5,673 nt of DNA, taken from an uncultured Chloroflexota bacterium. GTDB taxonomy: Bacteria; Chloroflexota; Dehalococcoidia; SM23-28-2; RBG-16-64-32. Position 1 is the first letter of the stretch. Each line of letters opens with the position of its first letter. The notes beneath the pieces were generated by a model. It saw only the letters and a program-made list of their open reading frames with translations, was not told the origin of the DNA and did not search any database. The position numbers and the translations under genes are program-made. The stretch spans positions 1 through 5,673 of the forward strand of contig CAJXNA010000137.1 in NCBI GenBank assembly GCA_913056415.1, read 5' to 3'. Positions 1-5,307 of this stretch are shown here, piece by piece.

Positions 1-776
1 CGCTCGAACCCCGCCTGGTCCAGTCGCGCCCGCGTCTCCTTCACCAGCTCCGGCGTCACGCCGCCGCGTTCGCTGGGGGTGTCCAGGCGCACGCCCTGCA
101 GCCTCTCGCCCAGCGTCTCGGCCACCCGTAGCGCCTCCTCGGGCTCGTCCAGGAACGTGTCCACGAGCACGATGCGCGGCACGTCCGGTTCGACGTGCTT
201 GTCGAACGCGACCGCGGCCTTCACTGTGTCACCGAAACAGATGATCATCGCGTGAGGCATCGTCCCTGAGGGCTCTTTGCCGGTCATGCGGGCTCCCAGC
301 GGCGTGGAGCCGCTGGCGCAGCCTCCGACGATGGCGGCGTAGTCCATGTAGGGGGCCGCCAGCGGGTGGACGTGGCGCGCGCCGAAGCTGACCACGGGCA
401 CCCCCTGCGCCGCCTCCACGCACTCCCGCGCCGCCTGTGCCCAACCGCTCTCATGAGCGAGGATGCCCAGGATCGCAGTCTCGTACAGCGCGTAGGAGAG
501 GTAGGGGGCGTTGATGCGCAGCATCACCTCCCGCTGTGAGATCGTTTCGCCCTCGTCGAGGGCCCACGCCTCCGCGCCCTCTGGCAACGCCTCTCGCAGT
601 AGCGCTTCCACCTCCCGCATCCCGCACAGGAGGCCATCGCGATGAGGGAATACCTCCATCGTGGCGATGGGGTTCAGGCCCTCGGCCTCCATCACCTGCC
701 GGGTGCGCAGGAAGTAGACGTCAGCGGTATCGCCGGCCAGAACGTGGGGCGCCGGCCGGAACATCTCCTCGCTCAC
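1..776 (-). CDS. Nicotinate phosphoribosyltransferase, archaeal-type (partial; C-terminus beyond the left edge)
   Basis: Enzyme of the Preiss-Handler NAD salvage route: nicotinate plus PRPP (usually with ATP hydrolysis) gives nicotinate mononucleotide; cytoplasmic. I translated 258 full codons by hand from the minus strand. Family landmarks are GDTADVYFLRT (residues 15-25), EGLNPIATMEVF (32-43), the SFGARHVHP block (130-138), GTMPHAMI (171-178), whose His175 matches the phosphorylatable His of the family, and GVRLDTPSERGG (228-239). These resemble the roughly 390-residue archaeal/Thermoplasma-type NAPRTases more than E. coli PncB, so about a third is missing past the edge. The GTG start at 776-774 lies 6 bases after the hydrolase stop. 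It has no clear Shine-Dalgarno sequence, so translation is probably coupled. An ATG at 764-762 is possible but has AGGAG directly abutting it, too close for a normal site. The pairing with a nicotinamidase-like gene supports the assignment. Confidence 0.93.
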   Translation of the reverse strand, partial: MSEEMFRPAPHVLAGDTADVYFLRTRQVMEAEGLNPIATMEVFPHRDGLLCGMREVEALLREALPEGAEAWALDEGETISQREVMLRINAPYLSYALYETAILGILAHESGWAQAARECVEAAQGVPVVSFGARHVHPLAAPYMDYAAIVGGCASGSTPLGARMTGKEPSGTMPHAMIICFGDTVKAAVAFDKHVEPDVPRIVLVDTFLDEPEEALRVAETLGERLQGVRLDTPSERGGVTPELVKETRARLDQAGFE

Positions 777-782
777 GGGTGG

Positions 783-1313
783 TTACCCGGCGGGGGTGCC
801 GGTCACTTCCGCTCCCAGCACCGTCTTGAGCTGATGGAGGGCGAACTTGTGGGCGTCGGAATCAAAGGTGGCCACGCAGTCCGCCGGCACCTCGACAGCG
901 TAGTCACGGCTGCGGGCGTCATTGACGGTGTAGAGGACGCAGATGTTGGTGCAGTCACCCACGACGATGATCTTGTCCGGCTTGAGCTCCTTGAGCCGTT
1001 CGTCCAGGTTGGTCTCGTAGAAGGCGGAGTAGCGTCGCTTGGGGATGATCTCGTCGGCGAACTCCTGAAGCTCGGGGATCACCTCGGGCTCCTCGCTGCC
1101 GCGGATGCAGTGGGGCGGGAACATCTGGAACTCAAGGTCGTCCGGGTCGTGGGTGTCGCAGAGGAAGATGATGTGGGAGCCCTTCGCCTTCTCTTCGCTC
1201 AGCAGCTTCTGGATGCGAGGGATGATCTCGCGGATAGTGGGGCCTACGTAAAGGTTGTGGCCTTCCTCGCAGAAGCCGCGCACCATGTCTGCCACCAGGA
1301 TGACGTTGGCCAT
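783..1313 (-). CDS. Isochorismatase-superfamily cysteine hydrolase, probable nicotinamidase
   Basis: Probable nicotinamidase (nicotinamide + water to nicotinate + ammonia), a 176-residue single-domain cytoplasmic hydrolase. The catalytic triad of the superfamily is visible: Asp9 in VADMVRGF, Lys92 in PKRRYSAF and Cys125 in GDCTNICVL. Asp53 and His55 (CDTHD) and His68 (FPPHC) match the Asp/His/His metal site of PncA-type enzymes. True isochorismatases lack that site, so nicotinamidase is favoured. Length is close to that of archaeal nicotinamidases (about 180). The ATG at 1313 is preceded by a perfect AGGAGGT with 7-base spacing. The next gene downstream is a nicotinate phosphoribosyltransferase 6 bases away, which would use the product directly. 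Superfamily and metal site are read from the sequence; substrate is inferred from the metal site and neighbour. A related amidase or carbamoylase-like hydrolase is the main alternative. Confidence 0.9.
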   Translation of the reverse strand: MANVILVADMVRGFCEEGHNLYVGPTIREIIPRIQKLLSEEKAKGSHIIFLCDTHDPDDLEFQMFPPHCIRGSEEPEVIPELQEFADEIIPKRRYSAFYETNLDERLKELKPDKIIVVGDCTNICVLYTVNDARSRDYAVEVPADCVATFDSDAHKFALHQLKTVLGAEVTGTPAG

Positions 1314-1320
1314 CGGTGCG

Positions 1321-1327
1321 ACCTCCT
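1321..1327 (-). promoter_or_regulatory. Strong Shine-Dalgarno site of the nicotinamidase gene
   Basis: AGGAGGT on the minus strand, 7 bases before the ATG at 1313. It overlaps the TAG stop of the zinc-ribbon gene (1328-1326), so ribosomes ending the first gene stop on the entry site of the second. It is the best ribosome binding site I see in the window. Confidence 0.85.
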
Positions 1328-1673
1328 AGCGGCGGAAGATGAGCCGTCGCATGACGACCGTCTCGCTTACGGTGTAGGAGCCCGCGGGGAGTCCGCCGTT
1401 ACGGCGTGTGGCGAGAGGTTTGGGTTTGGCGGGCCGTCGCAGCGTTGGCAGCCGCAGCGCCCCCTTGGCTAGGGCGTTCAGCACCACCTCCGCCGCCACG
1501 CCCAGCGCCACCAGCGCCGCGCCGCGGGCCAGGACGGGCGCGGCCTGGCTCCAGACGGTGGGGGAGGCGGGGAGCCGCTTGACCGGCAGACGGGTGTTCC
1601 TCATCTCGGCGCCGCACCTCCGGCAGTAGCTGTCGGATCGGGAAGAATAGTTGCCGCACTTCTCACATCGCAT
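1326..1673 (-). CDS. Small zinc-ribbon protein with a hydrophobic middle segment, function unknown
   Basis: A 115-residue protein. The N-terminus is a compact zinc ribbon: Cys3-x2-Cys6, ten residues, then Cys17-x2-Cys20 followed by Gly. Residues 26-40 form a Pro-rich, basic linker. Residues 44-69 are Ala/Leu/Val-rich and could be a membrane segment or amphipathic helix, but Arg50, Glu62 and Asn66 weaken a membrane reading. The C-terminus is strongly basic (Lys/Arg/Pro from 74 to 92) and ends in SETVVMRRLIFRR. I chose the ATG at 1673 because the reading frame upstream runs through a promoter whose -35 would hold the TTG start of a 136-residue version, and because GGAGGT lies 4 bases before this ATG. 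The protein opens the NAD salvage unit, but nothing in it indicates a role there. Zinc binding is inferred from the Cys pattern; I do not recognise a named family. Confidence 0.82.
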   Translation of the reverse strand: MRCEKCGNYSSRSDSYCRRCGAEMRNTRLPVKRLPASPTVWSQAAPVLARGAALVALGVAAEVVLNALAKGALRLPTLRRPAKPKPLATRRNGGLPAGSYTVSETVVMRRLIFRR

Positions 1674-1677
1674 GAGG

Positions 1678-1683
1678 ACCTCC
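1678..1683 (-). promoter_or_regulatory. Shine-Dalgarno site of the zinc-ribbon gene
   Basis: GGAGGT on the minus strand, 4 bases before the ATG at 1673. The spacing is slightly short, but this is the only strong site downstream of the predicted transcription start. It supports the 115-residue start over the longer TTG-started frame. Confidence 0.65.
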
Positions 1684-1706
1684 AGCAGAAACGGGCGTTC
1701 GCCGCC

Positions 1707-1736
1707 ATTATAGCAACCCCTTCGCCGCTCCCTCAA
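1707..1736 (-). promoter_or_regulatory. Sigma-70-type promoter with extended -10, driving the zinc-ribbon / NAD salvage genes
   Basis: On the minus strand TTGAGG (1736-1731) is followed by an 18-base spacer and a perfect TATAAT (1712-1707). TG sits one base before the -10 (1715-1714), an extended -10 element. The -35 matches the consensus at 4 of 6 positions. A start about 6-7 bases past the -10 would fall near 1700, leaving a leader of roughly 27 bases before the ATG at 1673. It lies in the only sizeable gap in the window, just after the formyltransferase stop, and marks the start of a second transcription unit. Read-through from the upstream genes cannot be excluded, because I see no terminator between them. 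Confidence 0.72.
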
Positions 1737-1754
1737 ACGCGCTTATCTATCGAG

Positions 1755-2579
1755 CTATATCTTTGCCCGTTCCATGATGCGCTTGATCTCGTCCGTGAGG
1801 TCGAAGCCGGCGACCCGGCGGCCTTGGGCATCTACCACCTGTTTGTCGCGGACGCGCACCCGTCCTTCGGCAAAGGTGCGCAGCGTCTCCACGACCAGGG
1901 GCAACTCTCTCGCCACGCCCTGGCGGCGGATCGTCTGAAAGAGAGCGTTCTCCTCGCCGTCCTCGGTCTTGATCGCAGCCACCTCTCGCTTCTCCACCTC
2001 CCGCCACATCTCGTTGAAGGCGGACCCGTGGATGGGGTAGGTGCAGTAAGTGACGGGCGGCCCCATGTCCAGCTCCGTCGTCGCCAGGTGCATGCGCACG
2101 CCGGAGTGATTGAGGCCCTTTTCCATGAGATGCCAGATCACCTCCTGCCAGGTGCCGGGTGGGCCGTCCGGCGCCGCCGGGTGCAGGTTTAGGAGGTCGT
2201 AGCGCTCACACATGACCTCCGTACAGATGAGCATGTAGCCGGCGAGGACGCCCAGGTCGAAAGGATAGGGCTCCAGCAGGCGGATCACCTCCCGGTCGAA
2301 ACCACGCCGCCATGCGGGGAGAGGCTCGTCCGGCTTGGCCGGTCGCTCGCCCCGTTCGCGCCGGAAGCGCAGGGTGGAGAGGTATATCAGCGGAAGGCCG
2401 TAGCCGCGCACCTGCTCGAAGAGCTGGTCGGTCTGGGCGTCCTGGCCCGGCTCCCGGTTGCAGAATACGACCTCGATGCGGGCGTCCAGCCGCCCGGCCG
2501 AGATCTCTTCGCGTACGGTGGCGAGGAGGCGCCTGGAGCCGGGGCCGCGGCCGGTGGAGAACCAGGCAAGCTTAAGCAT
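1755..2579 (-). CDS. PurN-like formyltransferase family protein, substrate unknown
   Basis: A 274-residue member of the formyltransferase fold shared by PurN, methionyl-tRNA formyltransferase and related 10-formyltetrahydrofolate enzymes. The N-terminus FSTGRGPGSRRLL (7-19) occupies the place of PurN's glycine-rich SGxGSN loop but differs from it. DLGVLAGYMLI (108-118) matches the PurN 'LAGFM' strand. The catalytic triad appears conserved: Asn131 and His133 in LLNLHPA, and Asp171 in TTELDMGPP. The protein is longer than PurN (about 190-215). There is an insertion near 72-98 and a C-terminal tail from about 195 to 274 not seen in PurN. The ATG at 2579 overlaps the PHP gene's stop by 8 bases, with a weak GGAAG upstream. 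After its TAG stop (1757-1755) a second in-frame stop, TAA, lies at 1745-1743. GAR formylation in purine synthesis is possible, but the divergence and PHP context leave another amine substrate open. Confidence 0.85.
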   Translation of the reverse strand: MLKLAWFSTGRGPGSRRLLATVREEISAGRLDARIEVVFCNREPGQDAQTDQLFEQVRGYGLPLIYLSTLRFRRERGERPAKPDEPLPAWRRGFDREVIRLLEPYPFDLGVLAGYMLICTEVMCERYDLLNLHPAAPDGPPGTWQEVIWHLMEKGLNHSGVRMHLATTELDMGPPVTYCTYPIHGSAFNEMWREVEKREVAAIKTEDGEENALFQTIRRQGVARELPLVVETLRTFAEGRVRVRDKQVVDAQGRRVAGFDLTDEIKRIMERAKI

Positions 2580-3264
2580 CGACCGGCTTCCAGCCCAGCT
2601 TCCGCCGCAGGACGGCGTAGCGGCTGATCAGGTGCACCAGCGGCGTGGACGGCCGGCCGACCAGTGTGCCCCGGCGCAACGCCTCCAGGAGTTCCTGCGG
2701 ACCCTCGAAGCTCGCGGCCTCCACGTAGGCCCGACCGATCTCCCAGGGCGAATGAGCGTCGCTAACCGCTACGCCTATCAGCCCGTGCTTCTCGGCGAGG
2801 CGGGCCGCTTCTTCGTTGTCCCGACCTACGGTGATGCGGGCGTTCATCACCTCGACGATGTCCACCAGCGGGGCCAGGCGGGCCAGCCCCTCGGCGCCGA
2901 CGCCGCCGCGGAACCGGTCTAGCGGGTGTGGCAGCGATACAAGTCCGCCCTGGGCGCGGATGCGCTCGATCGTCTCCTGCGCGCTCAGGTCCGGCGGCAC
3001 CTCCTCGCTCAAGAAGAGGCCGATGATCTCGCCCTCACGGGAGCGTATCTCCGCGCCGACGATGACCCGGAAGGGCGCGATCTCCTTCACCACCAGCGCC
3101 CCACGGATCGTATTGTGGTCGGTGACGGCCACGCAGGTGATCCCCTTGCGCTGGCAGGCCGTCACGAACCGCTGGGGGGAGGTTATGCCGTCCGGCGAGT
3201 AGTATGTGTGGCTGTGCAGGTCTAAGCGGAGGGGCCGCTCTTCCCGGCCGGGCGCGGCGCTCAT
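2572..3264 (-). CDS. PHP-domain metal-dependent phosphoesterase
   Basis: A 230-residue stand-alone PHP protein, the polymerase/histidinol-phosphatase fold that usually hydrolyses phosphoesters with two or three divalent metals. The metal motifs appear in family order: His17 and His19 (DLHSHT), Asp25 (SPDG), Asp49-His50 (VTDHNT), Glu72 (VGAEI), His113 (LPHP), and Asp169 and His171 (VSDAH). The DLHSHT...DHNT...GAE pattern resembles the YciV/TrpH-like branch, which includes 5'-nucleotidases and RNA or nucleotide phosphatases, but no substrate can be read from the sequence. Residues 172-230 form a C-terminal region after the catalytic fold, rich in Leu and Arg. The start overlaps the xseB stop as ATGA, and the end overlaps the formyltransferase start by 8 bases, so it is translated between DNA-processing and formyl-transfer genes. 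A role in nucleotide or nucleic-acid end processing is plausible but inferred. Confidence 0.9.
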   Translation of the reverse strand: MSAAPGREERPLRLDLHSHTYYSPDGITSPQRFVTACQRKGITCVAVTDHNTIRGALVVKEIAPFRVIVGAEIRSREGEIIGLFLSEEVPPDLSAQETIERIRAQGGLVSLPHPLDRFRGGVGAEGLARLAPLVDIVEVMNARITVGRDNEEAARLAEKHGLIGVAVSDAHSPWEIGRAYVEAASFEGPQELLEALRRGTLVGRPSTPLVHLISRYAVLRRKLGWKPVDA

Positions 3265-3545
3265 TCGGGCGGTATCTCCTCCTCTTCCCCGGCCATGTAC
3301 GGCTCCGTCTCCTCTCGCAGGGTGGCGAACTCCTCCTGCAGCTTCGTTACCTTCAGCTCCGCCTTCTGGAGCAACTCCTGGCAGCGGCGGGCCAGCTTCA
3401 TCCCTTCCTCGTACAGCTTCACTGACTGTTCCAAGGTGAGGCCGCCCTCCTCCAGCCGGGTAACGGTCTCCTCCAGCCGTTTATACAGGGACTCGAAGCC
3501 CTCAGTTCCGCTGCGCCCGCCTGGGGATGTCTTCTTAGAAGCCAT
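3261..3545 (-). CDS. xseB: Exodeoxyribonuclease VII small subunit
   Basis: Small helical subunit of exonuclease VII, a cytoplasmic complex of one XseA with several XseB that degrades single-stranded DNA to short oligonucleotides without ATP. The 94-residue length is slightly above the usual 70-85. The family core is clear: GFESLYKRLEETVTRLEEGG (16-35), then LTLEQSVKLYEEGMKLAR (36-53) and CQELLQKAELKVTKL (55-69). Together these give the two-helix hairpin that packs on the XseA coiled coil. Residues 1-15 are a Lys/Ser/Gly-rich lead, and the last residues (87-94) are acidic with EEEE before IPPE. The ATG at 3545 overlaps the last 11 bases of xseA, with GAGG 4 bases upstream. The TGA is shared with the PHP start. 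It lies directly after xseA, which makes the assignment firm. Confidence 0.96.
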   Translation of the reverse strand: MASKKTSPGGRSGTEGFESLYKRLEETVTRLEEGGLTLEQSVKLYEEGMKLARRCQELLQKAELKVTKLQEEFATLREETEPYMAGEEEEIPPE

Positions 3546-4731
3546 ACTGCCTCGATACCTCCGCCGGGAAGCGGCCGTCCCGCACGTGCACCGTCAGCCG
3601 ATCGCGACCGCGAACCTGCTTGATGCTGGTGACGGCCTGCTTGTCCTCCCGCATCTGGACAACGGCGTAGCCCCGGGCCAGCGTGCGATGCGGGTCCAGC
3701 GACCGCAGTTGGGCGGCGAAGCTGTTAAGCCTCTCCCCGCGGCGGGCGGTAGCGCGCTCCATGGCGACCTCCGTCGCCAGCACCAGCGCGGCCAGCCGCT
3801 CTCGTGTCGGTGATGGATCGGGCTGGGCCTGTCGCAGGCGCTGCACGGCGTGCGCGGTGGCGGTGCGACCCTGGTTCAGTCGGCCGGCCGTCCAGGTGTG
3901 GAGGGCCAGCGCCAGCCCTTCGGTCCGGTGCCAGACGTCCACACGGTCAGGCAGCGCCGTCTCCGCCGCGGCCGAGGGCGTGGGCGCCCGCACGTCCGCC
4001 ACGTAGTCGGCGATGGTGAAGTCAACCTCATGTCCCACGCCGCAGACCACCGGAACGCGGCTGCCGTACACGGCCCGCGCGACGATCTCCTCGTTGAACG
4101 GCCACAGATCCTCGATGGAGCCGCCGCCGCGGGCGAGGATGATGACATCGATAGTGGGCTCCTCATTTAGGCGTCGGAGCGATGCGGCGATGCCGGCTGC
4201 GGCCTCAGCGCCCTGCACGGGCGTCGGCGCCAGGACGATCTCGACCAGGGGCCAGCGCCGCCCGGCGACGTGGCATATATCGTGGAAGACAGCTCCCGTG
4301 GGCGAGGTCACCACGCCCACTCGTTGTGGGAAAGGCGGCAGCGGCCGCTTGCGGGCAGGGTCGAACAGCCCCTCGGCCTCGAGCTGATCCTTCAGCCGCT
4401 CGAACTGGGCCTGCCACACGCCGATGCCGGCGGGCTGCACGAAGTCCACGATGAGCTGGAGGTCGCCGCGGGTCTCGTAGAAGGAGACGTTGCCGTGGGC
4501 CAGCACCTGCGCCCCGCTCTCGACCGGCGCCCCGGCACGGTCGGAGCGACGGAACATCACACAGCGGAGCTGCGCCTCCTCGTCCTTCAGGGTGAAGTAG
4601 AGGTGGCCGGCGCTGGAGCGGGTGAGGTTGGAGACCTCGCCCTCCAGCCAGATGTTGGAGAGGCGCAGGTCGCTCTCGATAAGCTCTTTCAGGTAGCGGG
4701 CCAGCCAGGAGACGCGATAGGCTTCAATCAT
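3535..4731 (-). CDS. xseA: Exodeoxyribonuclease VII large subunit
   Basis: Catalytic subunit of exonuclease VII, active on single-stranded DNA and involved in repair and recombination. The 398 residues run as an N-terminal OB-fold (about 5-100, with SNIWLEGEVSNL and GHLYFTLKD), a catalytic domain (about 115-290) and a helical region ending in the LDPHRTLARGYAVV motif (345-358). Catalytic-domain signatures are VGVVTSPTGAVFHDI (138-152), ILARGGGSIEDLWPFNEE (198-215) and CGVGHEVDFTIADYVAD (230-246), followed by RAPTPSAAAE (248-257). At 398 residues it is shorter than E. coli XseA (456), probably through a shorter coiled-coil arm around 290-345, as in many non-proteobacterial forms. Its ATG overlaps the efp stop as ATGA with no clear ribosome binding site, so translation is likely coupled. 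It ends inside xseB. Confidence 0.97.
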   Translation of the reverse strand: MIEAYRVSWLARYLKELIESDLRLSNIWLEGEVSNLTRSSAGHLYFTLKDEEAQLRCVMFRRSDRAGAPVESGAQVLAHGNVSFYETRGDLQLIVDFVQPAGIGVWQAQFERLKDQLEAEGLFDPARKRPLPPFPQRVGVVTSPTGAVFHDICHVAGRRWPLVEIVLAPTPVQGAEAAAGIAASLRRLNEEPTIDVIILARGGGSIEDLWPFNEEIVARAVYGSRVPVVCGVGHEVDFTIADYVADVRAPTPSAAAETALPDRVDVWHRTEGLALALHTWTAGRLNQGRTATAHAVQRLRQAQPDPSPTRERLAALVLATEVAMERATARRGERLNSFAAQLRSLDPHRTLARGYAVVQMREDKQAVTSIKQVRGRDRLTVHVRDGRFPAEVSRQYGF

Positions 4732-5297
4732 CTCGCGCTGCTCGCCCTCTCCAGGTATTCGCCGGAGCGCGTGTCCACTTTTAGCACGTCGCCGACGCCG
4801 ATGAACAGCGGCACCTGGATGCTGATGCCGGTCTCCAGTTTGGCGAGCTTGGTGCCGCCCTGGGCTGTGTCGCCCTTCAACCCGGGGTCGGTCTCCGTCA
4901 CCGTCAGCTCCACCGCCGCCGTCAGCTCCACCCCTATCGCCTCATCGCCGTAGGTCAGCAGCTCGCAGGTGGCGCTCTCCTTCAGGTAGTCCAGCGCGTC
5001 TCCCAACTGCTCCTTGCTGAGGGGGAACTGGTTGTACGTCTCCGTGTTCATGAAGAAGTGCAGGTCGCCCTCGCTGTACAGGTACTGCGCCGGCTGGCGC
5101 TCCACCCGCGCCCGCGTGAATCGGGCGCCCGCCATGACGGTCTTCTCGATGATGTGGCCCGCGCGCACGTCCCGCAGCTTCATGCGCACCTGCGCCGAGC
5201 CCCGGCCTATCTTGATGTGCTGCACCTCCAGCACCTGGTACAAGGTGTCGTCCATCTCCAACGTTACGCCCTTCCGCAGGTCTCCGGTCTCTATCAT
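4728..5297 (-). CDS. efp: Translation elongation factor P, arginine-tip type
   Basis: Binds between the ribosomal P and E sites and relieves stalling at consecutive prolines. The 189 residues match the usual length of about 185. Domain I spans about 1-63, domain II 64-127 and domain III 128-185, where ETDPGLKGDTAQGGTK (135-150) and VPLFIGVGDVLKVDTRSGEY (163-182) carry the family signature. The tip of the domain I loop is HIKIGRGSAQVR (27-38), so the residue in the place of the modified Lys34 of E. coli is Arg32. Thermus EF-P also has Arg here. The ATG at 5297 lies 10 bases after the peptidase stop, behind a G-run (CGGGGGAGAG) that is poorly spaced as a Shine-Dalgarno site. The peptidase-efp pairing is common in bacteria. 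It shares four bases with xseA, so the two are probably co-expressed. Confidence 0.97.
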   Translation of the reverse strand: MIETGDLRKGVTLEMDDTLYQVLEVQHIKIGRGSAQVRMKLRDVRAGHIIEKTVMAGARFTRARVERQPAQYLYSEGDLHFFMNTETYNQFPLSKEQLGDALDYLKESATCELLTYGDEAIGVELTAAVELTVTETDPGLKGDTAQGGTKLAKLETGISIQVPLFIGVGDVLKVDTRSGEYLERASSAR

Positions 5298-5307
5298 CTC
5301 TCCCCCG

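Noticed and set aside
762..764. ATG as the start of the nicotinate phosphoribosyltransferase
   Set aside because: AGGAG directly abuts this ATG, giving no workable spacing. The GTG at 776, 6 bases after the preceding stop, fits coupled translation better. Not fully excluded.
642..1472. Long plus-strand open frame of 276 codons covering the nicotinamidase gene and parts of its neighbours
   Set aside because: It runs antisense to two genes with clear motifs, and its composition is the Val/Leu/Asp/His-rich pattern typical of a GC-rich mirror frame. No recognisable domain.
1694..1703. Inverted repeat GGCG-TT-CGCC as a possible terminator between the two gene clusters
   Set aside because: The stem is only 4 base pairs with a 2-base loop, no T-run follows, and it lies at the predicted transcription start rather than after the upstream gene's stop.
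1674..1736. Longer 136-residue version of the zinc-ribbon protein starting with TTG at 1736
   Set aside because: The TTG lies in the -35 box and the extra codons cover the -10. The ATG at 1673 has a Shine-Dalgarno site and places the first Cys pair at residues 3 and 6, usual for zinc ribbons.
4270..4953. Plus-strand open frame of 227 codons opposite xseA and efp
   Set aside because: It is a shadow of two confidently identified minus-strand genes and has no domain or upstream signals.
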